Assembly (NCBI GenBank): GCA_900312665.1
Contig: ONZQ02000012.1
Coordinates: 700,907-764,906, forward strand
Length of the DNA: 64,000 bases
Direction: 5' to 3'
DNA from: Cephalotrichum gorgonifer
Taxonomy: Eukaryota > Ascomycota > Sordariomycetes > Microascales > Microascaceae
Shown here: positions 1 to 13,005 of the stretch, piece after piece
Layout of the letters: every line of letters begins with the position of its first letter
Numbering within the stretch: position 1 is the stretch's first letter
Made by a program: the position numbers and the translations under genes
The notes under the pieces: model-generated
Databases searched by the model: none
Seen by the model: only the letters and a program-made list of their open reading frames with translations
What the model was told of the DNA's origin: nothing

Positions 1-757
1 CCTCCTCTTCCCCCCCTTCGATTCTTCCATCCCTCCTTTTCCGGTCGGAGCACCACACCCACAACCTGGCAAGAACTCGTGCTGGCCCCCGTTGTCAAAT
101 TTCAAGTACAGAACCGGTAAACGTTCGACCAGCATCCAGCCGGAGGCACTAAACGGTGCATCCCATAAGCTACCGCTGTAGTTTCTATGTTTCGGCTTCC
201 ATTTGTCCCCACAAGGCCACTTTCCTAATTGCCTTCCAACCGTTGACTCGGTATCTGTCGCTGGCCGCCTCCCCCTGCCTTCTTTCCACCTACCAACCAC
301 CTCCCTTCGAGCGGCCCGCCTCCTAAATTTCACCTTCACATTCACCCATATCGCCAGAGTCTATTGTAATCCTCGACGCCTTCGAAGAAACCCGACTGCT
401 ACTCCTCCCGACCGTATCATTTTCTTCTCTCTGTCAACCGCTTCGCTAAATACCCTTGCTAAGGGCGGCTCTCTCTGCCCCGCCCTTTCGCCGCCCCGTA
501 CTCGCAGAGAGCGGTCAGAACGTGTGCCGAAAGCGATTATTACTCGACGAACGAACTCGATCCCAACGTCAGACGACCCTTAATCCTTTGATGCAGTAGT
601 TCGCAATCCCAAGTGAAGAGGGTTCCTTCCCTACCGAAGACGCGGCTTCCGCTGTCGACGCCATCCGACCGACCTCGACGACCGACCTCCGCGGCCGACC
701 TCGACGGCCGACAACATCGTAAGGGGCACCATAACCAAATCTACAACAATTCCCGCT
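1..757. promoter_or_regulatory. Upstream region of cdc24
   Basis: No gene is seen here. The stretch is pyrimidine-rich (CT tracts at 1-50 and 280-330), as is usual for promoters and 5' leaders of housekeeping genes in filamentous ascomycetes. Short open frames run through it but have no recognisable domain and end before the Cdc24 start at 758. It most likely holds the promoter and 5' UTR of cdc24. Confidence 0.5.
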
Positions 758-3700
758 ATGGATGTTATGGCCTACTCGCCCCTTATACGAAACAACACGA
801 CTCCCAATTTCCAGAGAGACAGAGACCCGGGCACCGGGCCGCTGCCGATGATGAATAGCGCCCCGCGCGCCAGCCAGCTTTCTGGCACGACGGCGTACAA
901 TAGCTCGAATCAGTCGTTGGCATCACTCTCAAGCGCCCAGACTGCCGTCGCGACGAATGGTGCCTCCAACGGCCAAGTTGTGGCAACCGCCAACATTATC
1001 AACCAGAAGGCCGATGCTTCGCGATCGTTATACCAAATTTGCATTCTGCTTCGACAAAGGCTCTCACAGGTTCCCGGGTTCGAGATCTACTTTGACCAGC
1101 TTGACCAACCTGACCCAGTCGAGGCTGTATGGAACCTGTTTCGGTCGGGATTGCCCCTTCTCACGATCTACAATAATGCGCTACAACCGGCCGAGCCTCT
1201 GAAGATAGACGATGTGCATGCGAACGCGAACGAGAAGAAGATATCCAAGCTCTCGGCTTTCAAGTTCGTGGAGGCATGTCTAAAGGACTTAAACATCCCC
1301 CCTTCGGAATGCTTCGTGATTAGCGACTTGACGGGAAATGATACCAGCGGCTTTGTCAAGGTACCTTCGCCTTCCCTCTGCCCCATATGGGACACCATCC
1401 TGTGGGGATCCCCTCTACCTACCGCATAATGTTCTAACATCATTATTAGGTTACACAAGTTCTCAACTACGTCCTTGACCTTGCGGAAGAACGCGGCTTC
1501 CTGCTGGAACCTCGTGCCTTCTTTGATGGCAGTGCGATCGCCCAGCCTGGTGCACAGATGAGCTATAGGGATCATGTTGTAAAAGAGCTGGTGGATACGG
1601 AGAGGAAGTACGTGCAGGATCTCGAGAATCTCCATGATCTAAAGAAAACCCTAGAGGTGAAGGGCGTCATACCCGGCGACATGATCCATCAGATCTTCCT
1701 CAACATCAACGCCATCCTCGATTTCCAGCGCCGGTTCCTTATCCGAGTTGAAACCACCAATTCCATGCCAGAGAATAGCCAACAGTGGGGAGCCTCCTTC
1801 GTTCTTTTTGAGGATGCGTTCGATATATACACGCCCTTCATTGCGAACCAGAGGAAAGCAGCTCAGACGGCCAATAGCGTCTTCGACAAGATCCAAACGG
1901 CAGAACACCCTGTGGCGGTCGACTTCAATACCTTGGACGGCTTTCTGCTGAAACCCATGCAGAGGCTTGTCAAGTACCCACTCCTACTCAAGGTACGAGA
2001 ATATTGTGTTTAGTATTCTGTCGTTTTTTGAGCAAATTTTAACTGTGTCAAATATAGGACCTGGCGAAAAAGTGCGAAGAAGGACCCACGAAGCAAGACC
2101 TGGTAGCGGGAGTGGATGCTGCCGAGCGTGTGTTGAGCAATGCTAATGAGGCCGTCAATCGAGACTTGCTCGATGAGGCCATGGAGGAACTGAAGCTCCG
2201 GGTTGATGACTGGAAGAACCACCGAATCGAGCAGTTTGGGAGCCTGCTACAACATGGTGTTTATACCGTTATCACGGGCAAAACCGAGCAGGAGAAAGAC
2301 GTGAGTGTCATCCCTTCTAGCTCTACATTCATTCTTTCCTTGGTATCAATACTAATATTGGTTTTAGTACGAGATTTATCTGTTCGAGTACATACTGCTC
2401 TGCTGTAAGGAAGCAACACCGAGTAAATCGAAAGATAAGAAGGACAAGACTCGATCGACTGGGCCCAAAGCACGGAATAAGAACATGAAGCTCCAACTCA
2501 AGGGAAGAATCTTTATGACGAATGTTACAGAAGTCGTAACTTTGTCGCGGCAAGGTACTTGGCGGTCCTTCTCACGTTGACAAAGACTTCGCTAATGGCT
2601 ATTCTCAGGTTCCTACAGCGTGCAAATATGGTGGAAGGGCGATCCTGGTATCGAGAACTTCACAATCAAGTTCACCAATGAGGAGACCATGAGGAAGTGG
2701 GCCAATGGTCTGGATACTCAAAGGAAGGCGAACGCAGTCGCGAAGTCTACCGCAAGCCCCGATCTGGCCGCACCCGAATTCCCCTGGTTAAGGGCGCAAG
2801 CAGGCGCCCTTAACTCCATGGAAAACCCGTACAAGGAGCAGGATCAAGACGACGATGAGGACTACGGCGCCCCTGGGTCGATTCCCTTCGGCGTTACTTC
2901 CTCCCCTGGTGGCACCATGATTCCTAGGAATGCGTCAAGCAACAGCCTGAGGCAAAGGTCCGCCACGAACGACAGCTCTCAGTCTCTTGCTGGCATCGCC
3001 CGTGCCCCCCCACCGCGTTATCCTCTACCAATGCCTCCCGCTCCGCTAAGTGTCCAGACTCAGCAGCTTTCTTCTCGGGGAGCCCCGTCACCCGGCGAAC
3101 GCCTAGGAGAGTCATACTTCTCACCAGTCGCAGAGTCGCCTGTTTCATCTAGGACAAGCACGCAAAGCGGCATGACTACAACACCCGGCTACCCTTTCCC
3201 GAAGGCGACAACGCCGCAGCCTGGGTGGGAGGACACGACAAACCGATACACGGCGCCAGCTATGCCACGAGCCCCTTCTAGGGACGGCACCTCACCAAAC
3301 CCTTATGGTTCCGCGGGCAGGGGCGGCAGGCCCTCGATTACCGGGATGCCACCCAGCGCAGCGCAGCAGCAGCGGAGCAGATCGTACAGCACACCCGACA
3401 TTAATGGGCAGCCGAACATGAGGAGAAACACGGCTGGTGTCCCTGGGTCAGGCAATGGCATTCCTGCAGTACCTGGTATTCCCGCCCATCTGCACCACGA
3501 CAGCAACATCCCTAGGTCGCAGAGCGGGTCACCCCGCCTGGATCTGCCCGTTAGGGCGAACACACAGAGCCCTGGTGCGCAACGCGAGCGCCTACACCAA
3601 TCGTCTGGCAGCATCGGCGGCACAATGTCGCAGTTCCCCACCCACCCCACCTATTCGCGCCAGATGACACCCGGTCCGGGCCCCGGGAACCAGCAAATGG

Positions 3701-4089
3701 GAATGGATCACTCTGGCCAAGCCGTCTCTCCCAACATGGGCAGCAGCGCCATGATGGACGACATGCCGCTGCCGACGCAGCTCAAGGTCAAGGTGAACTG
3801 CGAGGGGGGCACGTACTTCACGCTGGTGGTGGCATTCAACATAACGTACCAGACCCTCATCGACCGCATTGACGCAAAGCTCGCACGGTTCACGAGTAAC
3901 AGCATAGGCAAGGGGCTTCTGAAGCTGAGGTATCGCGATGAGGACGGCGATTATGTCAGTATCGAGAGCGATGACGATATCCAGATTGCGTTTATGGAAT
4001 GGAGAGAGGGGATGAGGAATATGTACCCGGGCGGTGTAGGTGAGATTGAACTCTTCTGCGTAGGAGATACGACGGCGGGGTCATTGTGA
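758..4089 (+). CDS. cdc24: Cdc24-type Rho guanine nucleotide exchange factor (five exons)
   Basis: GEF for Cdc42/Rac that sets cell polarity and hyphal tip growth; works at the cortex with the Bem1-type scaffold. Exons 758-1360, 1450-1992, 2058-2300, 2368-2554 and 2609-4089 join in frame to about 1018 aa; all introns are GT-AG, 56-89 nt. An N-terminal calponin-homology-like region (about residues 95-200) is followed by a DH domain (about 240-440; VVKELVDTERKYVQDLENL and LKPMQRLVKYPLLLK helices), a PH domain (about 450-600; FEYILLCCKE to IKFTNEETMRKWANGL), a Ser/Pro-rich linker, and a C-terminal PB1 domain (about 920-1010) with the acidic DEDGDYVSIESDDDI motif that pairs with a basic PB1 partner. 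Order and length fit fungal Cdc24 (known family). A second Met lies at 767; I chose 758 as the first in frame. Confident in identity, slightly less in the exact start. Confidence 0.93.
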
Positions 4090-5808
4090 GGAAATGGGAG
4101 GATGGGATATATAAAGGACGAAAGGTGATGGAAATATATGACTGCCACATGAGGAGGGCGATGTGGACACGGATATTGGAGGTGACGATGGGAGAAAGGG
4201 GGGCTGGAGCTTGGGGGCCCATTGATATACCAGGAGCATGGATTGCATATTCGGCGTATTGGCAGGGGGGTTGATTCAATGGGTAATCCCTTTTCCCTTC
4301 GGGGAGGTTGATGTTTGGCTGGGGTTGTTGTTACTCTTGTGGCTCTACGCAGTTTTTTTTTTTTTCTTTTCAATGGGATTGATTACTTTTTAGACGACTT
4401 TACAATACCCCTTTATTGGTCTTTCCGAGGGGTGAGGATTTGGAGGGAGGGGTGTGGCATCAACATTTTCGTGTGCATCTACGTAGATAAGACTCTTGCT
4501 CGCCAGCCACTCGTAGGAGGTGGAGACACCTTCAGGGACCGCACCGGGGCGTCGAAGATGCCCAGGTACCGATTTACCGTGGCCTGGTTCTCGAAGGTGG
4601 CGTTCGATCGTTAACCCACAGCCACGTGCTGCTCCATGGATTGAGTCTCCCAGGAGGTGGCAAACATGGCCATGTGGCGGTGGCTAGCGTTGAAGAAGGT
4701 ACTATGCTTGTTGGGAAGGTCTATAGCAGCTGTGGCCTTGTCAATGATACGCACGTGCTTCGCGGCAATGCTCATGGGCGAAATTCCAAAGAATCAGCAC
4801 AGGCAGTAGGTCATCGCAGGGTTCCGGGAAGTCCTCGGTTGAGATCGCCCAGTTGGGCAGTAGGTCATCGACGAAGGGGCTTGAGACTGGGTCGAGGGCC
4901 ATGATGGCGCGGACGCACTCGACGACAGACCAGGACTCGTGTCCTAGTGGTCAATGATGTTGGCCTTCTTGATGACCGAGGAGCCCACCTGTGATGTGGG
5001 CGAGGTCGATCGATAAATAGTAAGCGTGGGGTCCACCCGTTCGTCCCGCTCCTCCTGTGGTGCGGGTAGGCAGGCGTTCCCGCTTCGTAGGCCGCTAGAG
5101 GCTGCAGGCTTTACGTTGACTATATTGGACGCTGCAGCGTTGGGCCGGGGGGAAGGTGGAGGGGTGAGCAGGCTAGCAGGCAGTGGCAGGCGATGATCCT
5201 GAAGTCCTGGGAAGAATGAGCCAATAACTGAATCCATATCTGCGGCCTTCCCTATGGCGAGTGCCATCGGGAGAGCGTTGGCTGCATGATGAAATGTGAC
5301 ATCTCGACCAGGGTAACACAACATGCGCTTCAGTGGCCAATGAATGGCCTTGTGCGGAATCGCGATACAACCCTACACCTCGTCGCCCTCTCAGCCCCTG
5401 CAAGAGTGCGGAGTCCACAGCTGGAGATATAACGTACAGACATGGGTGAAGGGAAATGGAGGAGGCAGGCTGGTTGGGTGGCTGTGGAGAAGGGGGGGAG
5501 GTCACTCGGACAGGCCGTCACTGACGAGCCTTAAGTCGGGGTGAGCATTTCCGAGCCACTTGAGGTCCATCTTGGGCCATCCTTCGCCGCCTCTTCATTT
5601 TACTGTCCCCGCATCGCGCGATCCGTGACGATCTCACGACAATATCCTCTGAAAACCTCTCAGCACATGCTTCGCGGGATTGTTCTCTCCTCTGTTGACC
5701 ATATTCGCCGTGTCATTGCTATATTCTCACTAAACAGCTTGACCAGTTTACTCCTCGGTCAGCTTACTCTTCGGCTAGCTAGCTTCTCCGCCAGCTTACT
5801 GCTCGACA
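4090..5808. other. Gene-poor interval between cdc24 and the ankyrin gene
   Basis: The first 400 bp should carry the cdc24 3' UTR (T-run at 4352-4368). A decayed minus-strand coding remnant occupies about 4.6-5.3 kb (separate entry). The last 250 bp before 5809 repeat a loose CAGCTTACTC-like word three times (around 5738, 5760 and 5793), probably the leader of the next gene. No intact gene is visible. Confidence 0.5.
4611..5324 (-). pseudogene. Decayed remnant, possibly of an alpha/beta-hydrolase (DUF676/LipA-like) gene
   Basis: Minus-strand frames look protein-like but are broken. An open stretch at 5324-4944 is followed in another frame by a piece around 4930-4800 (GHESWSVVECVRAIMALDP). A third piece at 4775-4611 contains VRIIDKATAAIDLP and FFNASHRHMAMF, then stops. 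That last piece resembles the end of the DUF676/LipA-type alpha/beta-hydrolase fold, where a conserved N-A-(D/S)-H motif supplies the catalytic His; such domains are common at the N-terminus of fungal NLR-like and ankyrin proteins (family knowledge). Frame changes and internal stops suggest a pseudogene. The assignment rests on one short motif and is weak. Confidence 0.3.
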
Positions 5809-8800
5809 ATGAGTAACACGGAATCTCCTAGGCTCGACGCGGCCTCGGAGAGTGGACCTAATAGCCCTGTCGACATGCAAGCCAGCGTTTATACCGAGGT
5901 GGTCCTATCTAAGGTCGCTGAATCACCTGTCAAGCAGGGCCTTGGCCTAGGAGATCCTACTGTCGCCTCTCTCTCAGCATCCACGGTCTCCGATTCTGGA
6001 AGCGGCCAAGACATGAAAGTCGAAAATGACCCCGGTAACACTGGTGGCACACATGCACCCGGGGTTGATGCTGGAGCCGCCCCGTCGCAGCCCACTGGGC
6101 CACCTCTCGGCCCGGCCCCCGATCCCGAGGAGGCTGTCGTTTCGGCTTCCCCATCACTCATTCCCGCTACCCCTAAAGTTGACGAGGATATGGAAGCCAA
6201 GAACCGATACGATTCAGAGACAATACAAAAGTTTCTCTTGGATAAATCGGTACCTGAGGATGAAGGCGACAAGGCCCTTTTTGAAAAGCTGAAACAAATG
6301 GAACATGAGCCCATCAGCGCTCCTTATCAGGGGAAATATGGTCAGAATTCTCTGCACATTTCGGCTAATCGAGGGCTCCTAGGGTCGGCTACGACGCTAC
6401 TGGAGGCTGGAGCATCCTTATCGGCGGTGGACGATGAGGGATGTACCCCTCTACACCTGGCATGTCGTGAAGGGCATGTCGACATTGTGGCGCTGTTTCT
6501 ACGCTCTGGGGCAGATATCAATGCCAAAGATTTAGAAGGGGACACTCCTCTGCAAGGAGCATGTTGGAACAAGCATGAAGAGGTGGTGAAGTTGCTTCTA
6601 GAAAATGGATCCGACACCCAAGAGACGGACAAAAAAGGCTGGGCTCCTCTTCACTGGGCAGCCTACAACGGGCATGCCGGAATCATGGGATCCCTCCTTG
6701 GCCAGGACAAGACAAACATTGATGCTGTCAACCAATATGGAGACACAGCAATGCATCTGGTTGCCAATGACGGCGTGGGCGACGCCGTTCGCCTACTTAT
6801 ATCCCATGGTTCAAAGGCGCATGTCACCACGGACAGCTGCAAATGGTATCCTCTGCATTGTGCAGCCCAGAATGGGCATGAAGATATTGTCCAGCTCTTA
6901 TTAGACAATGGGGCAGACAACTACACCAAGGACAACATAGGACAGACGCCATTGGCATTGGCAACCAAGGGAGGTCATACCGGTACCATGAAAAAGTTGC
7001 TCGAACATCGGTCAGAAAAAGAAACCCCTCAGCTAGAGATAGCCAACGAGTACGGCGTTACCCCCCTTGCAGCGGCGGCCCTGTGGAACAACGAAGCTGG
7101 CTTCGATCTTTTACTTAAGTCTGGCGCAAAACATGACACCCGTTCGAACAACCAGGCGAATGTACTGATGATCGCCTGTAAGTGGCGGAACTTACGCATC
7201 GCTCAGGCAGTTCTCCATTCTGGAAAGTTCAAGGACATCATCAATGATCAGGATGAAGATGGGGACACCGCCTTGCACCGAGCCAGCCGTTACGGCCATT
7301 CGGCAATTGTCGAGCTTCTTCTACAGCACAAAGTCAAAGTCGATATAAAGAACACGAAGGGTCAAACCGCATTGCACCTGGCAAGTGTACAAGGCTACGA
7401 GAATATTGTACAGTTACTGCTAAGTACACACGCAACGGAACTGCTGGAGAAGAAGGACGATGAAGGCCAAACTGCGCTGCACCTTGCCTGCCTACAGATA
7501 TCCAAGGATGTGGAGCTTCAAGATGCAGACGACCTCGGGCCGGAGGTAAATGGCGTCGGTGAAGAACCCGATGACGGAGAGAAGACCAAATCGGCTCCTG
7601 GCAGGCACGATGCCGTGGTTAGCCTTCTCCTCGAAAAAGGGGCTAACCCAGAAGCCAAAACGAATAAGGAGGAGACAGCGTTGCATTTGGCGGCAAGACA
7701 CAGTGATTGTGCTAGGGTTAGGAGTCTTATCGGAAAGATGAAAAAAGAGCTAAACGGAGAGGATGCCGACCATAAGACTGCACTGGATGTGGCGTTCGAC
7801 AGACGAGGACGAGACGACCCAACGCCAGACGAGCGAGAACAAGACGAGCGAGGAGATACTGTCAGATGTCTTCTAAGTGTGGGGAACATCACCTTTAGTC
7901 AAAGCAAGAGTGATGAGGTTCTCACCTGGGCGGCGGAGAACCGAAAGAGACATGACATCGCGAGGATGCTTTTCTCGAACAGTCTGGCTGAGGAGCATAA
8001 ACACCTAGGGTCGCATGACTGGAGCGCAATTGAGTGGGCTGCTTATCTTGTTAAGCCAAGGGTGCTCTGGCTGCTCCTTTCCAACTCCAAACCGACCCCC
8101 GAAACCGACCGCAGGCGGAAATCCGCACTGGAGTTGGTGGGGGATGATGTCCTGGCAAGCCGTTATAAAAGTTCGCCAGCGGGAAAGAAGGGGGATGAGG
8201 CAAGCAAACTCCAGACGAGAAAGTTGAAGAATTCACTGGCGGGAACGAGACCGGATGGGGCAAAAGACCCCGAGCCAGAGACACACCAGGTCAAGGAAAG
8301 AACTAAGGGGGAGAGAAGAGAGGACAAGGACAGACAGACTATTCGGGATATCTTGCAGAACCCCCCTCCTACACTGACATCCAAGCCCCGGGAACCGTTT
8401 CTGATGCCCGATGTTGCCAATATACCGCCAAAGACGGAGAGCTTCGACGCTGGCATTGTCCAATTCTATGAGCGGGACGGCGAATCGGGATTCTTCCGGC
8501 GGCATCGAACAGTGAAGGAGGTGATTTACGACCCAGGCCTGAAAGGAGTGAAGGAGGAAATGACGAGAAAATGGAAAGAGGTTGTCGAAGCCAAACCTGG
8601 GCGTGGGAAGTCCGCCAGCGGGGCTTCTAACCTACAGGAAATGGTCATCCACGGCGAGCCCAAGTTTACATGGGTCCACCTCCCGGCAACCAACGTGAGT
8701 ACCATATTCTTATTGGCTAGGTTGATACTTGCTAACTCATGGTAGATCGTGTGGATGAATGTGAGAGAGAACCCTTGTGTGATAACCTGGCATATACGGG

Positions 8801-11091
8801 ACACTTTACCGTCAGGGGGAGTGTACAAAAGCATACTAACTGGTTCGTAAGGACTTGTTGAAGAGGATTATGATAGAGAAAGAGGGCGACGGCGAAAGCA
8901 AAGAAAAGGAGTTCTACGAAGCCAGCTCATTTCTGCGCGACAGCTGGTTTGAGATACCGGACAGGACCTCTCCGTCCCGAATAATGAGGCCTCGGTATGT
9001 CTCGAACCAGACAGGGCCCGAGAAATCAAGCGAGCAGATGATTTCTGCTCTTTATGTGAGTTACTACGGCGCTTGTCTTTGTCTTCTTTCTATATCTGAC
9101 CTTAGACGGAGGTTAGATGCCTTACCTCTCCTTTTCGATGCAGTGCCGGGAAGGAGATGACTTGGTGAAGTTCAACGAGAAGTACCGTCAAAGTGAAGAC
9201 GAGAAGACGTCCCTCAAGTCCCTGCAGGCTGCCAAGGGAATTTACCGTGGTCTGTTAGAAGATTACGAAGATAGGGGAATGGTTATCCATGGCTCTTCGA
9301 CGCTAGATGAAGCCTACTATCACTTTTCAGGAGGCCCAGAGTCTACCAAAGACCAACGACACCGCAATGAGACTCAGGTTGTCACCAAGAGTATGGTATC
9401 AGACGTTGCGAGACACTCCCGTTGGCCAGTACCCCGAGTGAACAGGGAAACAGAAGTGGAGAAACACTCTCACTGGCCGGTACTACGAGTCAATCAGCTG
9501 TGGCTTTGGGCTATTGGTGACAGTATGTACAAGTTCACCCAAGCCGCCCTGTGAGCTTACCCGTTTTGCTAACCAACATATGGCTAGACTGGCTGATAAC
9601 ATCTGGCTCTCACTCGATCGATGGCACTAAAGATTCTCTGCTAACAGGGATTCTTAACAATCTCAGCAGGCAAGCAGACGTTGGAGGGAGACATTCTCAG
9701 CCACGCAATCCTGAAGAGATGAGCAAGATTATCGTTGACTACTGTATTGGCCTCTATGAGAGGGCCCAGCCAAGCCAGGAGGGCAAAGTAGGTGGGAAGG
9801 ATCAACCGGATGAGAAGAGTGAGAGGAGTCAGCCTGGCGAGAAGAGTAAACATGGAAAGATTGATCAACCAAGCATCAGGGCCCGGCATGGAAAGGACAA
9901 CCAGTCTATCCGACGGATATTTTCCGACTCCATCAACCGGATCGTCCGTCTCCCCTGCCCCTACCCCTGGCTCCAAACTCAACTTCCATGTTGGATACAG
10001 TGATCAACTAACTCATTAACAGGGGATGGACGAGGCAAATCTGTTTGAGAAGGCCAGTCCATTAAAAAAGAACGGCAAAGACCAGGCTCAGAACAAGGCA
10101 GGAAGCCAGAAAGAAGGCAAGCTAGACACAGACATCAACGCGACCCTCGAAGAGGCAGTAACGTTGTACTGTCGTATCAAAGATATCCGCGACGAGCTTA
10201 ACATCCTCAAGACAATTGCAACGTACCAAAATGACGTTCAGGGGAAAATGCCCGGTCGCGGGTCGACACCAGCCGAGACCACCGCAGCTTATATAGTTGC
10301 GGACATTACGAAGATGGAACTGATGGCTAATCGGATCCAGGAAGCGGTAAGTGAACAAATAGAACACAAAATTTAGCATTGATTTCCAAACGGAATATAG
10401 AACTAACGTTGACTTGGTAGGCCGCCACAACTCTCGCGATCGAGCAGAATGATATTGCCAATGCCCAAGCCAAGATTGCTAATGCCCAAGCTAAAGAGGC
10501 TGTCAAGCAAGGGAGGACACTCATGATATTCACTGTCGCGACCATTTTATTCGTGAGTGCTCCTTGGAATCCCAGAGGTATGACCAGCACACTGACGAGC
10601 CTTGGCTTAGCTGCCACTGTCCTTCCTCTCGTCTCTCTTCGCCCTGGACGTGGCCTCCTTTCAGCAAACCCCAGGCTGGGCGTTCTCCATCATATGTAAG
10701 CTTCATTAAAGATATTTGCCTATGTTCCTACAGTCCCTATTGCTGACACCTACGTCACATAGTTGTTGTGTCTCTAGTGCTATTTGCACCCCTGGCTTCC
10801 TATGCCCTCTACCCTGATGAGTTCGTTCAATTTTTTGTCCGACTCTTTCGCGACAAGAAGACCGTACCAGGTAGTAGCCACAAGCATGAGACGGATAGTT
10901 ATACGTATCTCCCTGCCACCGAAAAATGTGGGGGGGTTGACAGCAAGGACCTTCCCCAGAGTCAGGAGACAACTGAGCTTGATGATGTCGAGAGTATCAT
11001 CTCAAATAACCATTGGGCGCGCAATATCCCTGGTTGGGTCAGACGTCGTTTCCGATCACAGAAGCTGCCCGAGGACGACTCCAAGGCTTGA
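5809..11091 (+). CDS. Ankyrin-repeat protein with C-terminal CorA-like membrane domain (nine exons)
   Basis: Large fusion protein, about 1,580 aa. Exons: 5809-8694, 8746-8760 (only 15 nt), 8852-9055, 9117-9522, 9588-9943, 10023-10346, 10421-10552, 10611-10695 and 10763-11091; every junction keeps frame. Residues about 175-660 hold ten or more ankyrin repeats (for example GCTPLHLACREGHVDIVALF, DTALHRASRYGHSAIVELLL). A charged linker follows, then the CorA-like region: MPYLSFS after the 9117 acceptor, the NQLWLWAIGD motif near 9510, a long coiled coil (IEQNDIANAQAKIANAQAKE), and two membrane segments (LMIFTVATILFLPLSFLSSLFALDVA and WAFSIIFVVSLVLFAPLASYAL). The canonical GMN loop of true Mg2+ channels is absent and TPGWAF sits there, so I infer a signalling or scaffold role instead of ion transport. 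Such ankyrin/CorA-like proteins are a known expanded family in filamentous fungi. The 79-nt intron at 9944-10022 is the least certain. Confidence 0.85.
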
Positions 11092-11312
11092 GTGGGTATT
11101 GGCCACGGTAACACCATGGTTTAGTTGGTGGATGCGAAGGTAGAAGGGAACCTTGGATAAGTTCTGCGTCAGGGGTATCTTTAAAAGGCTCTCCAGCTTA
11201 TTTTTACCTAGCTCTGTCTAGTATGGACCTTTCCCCCCGTCTTGTAATGGGGTCACCTTCTTATAATATGGGCTTGGGTGAAGTTTTTCTCATTATCAGC
11301 TCCCAAATAACT

Positions 11313-12281
11313 CTAGGAATCAAAAGCTGTAAACAAGCCGACCTCACGGGTAGTTTCCATGTCCCCCTGTACAGATCGAATCTTGCCCTCAATCCGAGTA
11401 AAAGCGTCGTCACCCAGCACCAACCTCAACACCTTGCCCTTTAGCTTCCCAGCCTTCCCCTCTCCTGTAGCAACCTCAAACACCGCTTCGACGGCCTTAT
11501 GCGGGTCTCCAGCCTGTTTCCCATTCGCACCATGGAATCTCGTCATGAATGCGTCGACGGGTGTCCCCTCATAACCGCTCTGTACCACCGGGGGTTCAGC
11601 CGTGCCAATAGCGTGGAGGAAGTTGGTCCGGAACGCTCCGGGCTCGACGAGGAGCACCGAGATGCCGAATGAGGCTACCTCTTTCGAGAGGGACTCACTT
11701 AGGCCTTCGAGCCCAAATTTGCTGGCCGCGTATAGCCCGCAGCTGGGCGTCGCGTCGTGGCCGGCGACGCTGCTGACGTTGATAATAGTTCCGGCCTTTC
11801 GTGACCTCATACCTGGGAGGGCCGCTTGCATGACGAAGAGCGGGCCGAAGACGTTGGTCCGGAATTGGCGCTCCGTTTCTTCCTCGCTGTATTTCGTGTG
11901 AGTCTCAAATTGCTGTCCTTCCAACAGATGTCTTGAGGGGAGAGAAGGCTAGAGGTGGGAAGGTGTTGCGGAGATGTCGACTTACGTGAAGAATTCTACG
12001 GGTCCTAACTGCGAGTACCCGGCGTTATTGACTAGGAAGTCAATCCTACCGTGGATTTTCTCTGCCTCCTGGACCTTGTTGATGATGCTTTGCCGGGACT
12101 CCATAGAGTCCATTTCGACAACCCTGCCGCCGGCATCCTTGATCGACTGGACGGCCTCGGCGGAGCGCTCTGCGTCCCGGACTGTGGCAATGACTCTGTG
12201 GCCGGCCCGCAAGGCTCTGAGACTCAGGAGGAGGCCCAGGCCGTTTGAGCTGCCGGTGATGAACCACACGGGAGATGCCAT
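11313..12281 (-). CDS. Classical short-chain dehydrogenase/reductase (SDR)
   Basis: NAD(P)-dependent oxidoreductase of unknown substrate, probably cytosolic. Exon 1 is 12281-11986 and exon 2 about 11931-11313, giving about 304 aa. The N-terminus has the cofactor motif TGSSNGLG (residues about 9-16); NNAG lies near residue 89, the catalytic Ser in INVSS, and YAASK carries the catalytic Tyr and Lys. The acidic VVEMDS after the second strand and the Arg in TVRDAERSAE suggest NADP(H) preference (inference). The donor GTAAGT at 11985-11980 is clear. The acceptor is less so: AAG at 11934-11932 is the one that restores frame and leaves a short insertion before YSEEETERQF. It is convergent with the ankyrin gene, whose stop is 222 bp away. 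Confidence 0.85.
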
Positions 12282-13005
12282 TTTCGAGGTATTACTGCAG
12301 TGTTGACGAAGGTAAGTAGTGATATCTAAGAGGTCTGGGGAGGTGTGTTTGGAATAATGCGAGACGGATCGATTGAATATTTTATATCCTACTTATATAC
12401 GGGAGCATGGCCGCTTTCATCGAGCAGAATAACGGTAATCGCGGCGGGTTTAAAATTGTATAAGTCCGATTCATTCGACTCCACTACACGGCGATTACGC
12501 TTTCGGCCCTGAGATGTAACCACGAATGCCGATAAGTCCGTCTCGATCGCGGGGTGGAGCATGGGTGTCGGTGGGGCGGCGATGGGCATTCAAAATAGTT
12601 CTTTTCAACGGTAAGCCGGGGCCGGATGGGCCCGCACCAAAGCATGTGACGTAAGGTGATGATACGCCTAGATACGCTCCAAGTTTCAGTACAAACAAGG
12701 AAAGTGAAATAACTCCACAGGCAGTAGTAATTCGCAAGTTTGAGAGTAAAGAAAACGGCGAGGTATATTCAACATATTAAACTACGGGGAGTGTTGAAGG
12801 TTGAGCCTTCCAATTAATTGTCCACTAACAAGTACTTGTACAAGTGAAGGCATCGCGGATCTGGCGAAATTTTGACGCTCTACTATCACTTTTTGTACAA
12901 AATACCTGCACGTGGTCTTGATCACCACACCACGCCTCGCACGAGTTTGGCGAAGAAAATTCACCCTACGCTCCAAGGCATGACAAGTCGAGCCATCCCC
13001 GCCCC
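12282..13005. other. Intergenic region, promoter of the SDR gene
   Basis: No gene is seen. The part next to 12281 should hold the promoter of the minus-strand SDR gene. At 12828-12846 lies the extended palindromic word ACAAGTACTTGTACAAGTG, a dense version of the octamer that recurs across the gene-poor regions. The part next to 13006 is the 3' flank of the lyase gene. Confidence 0.5.
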
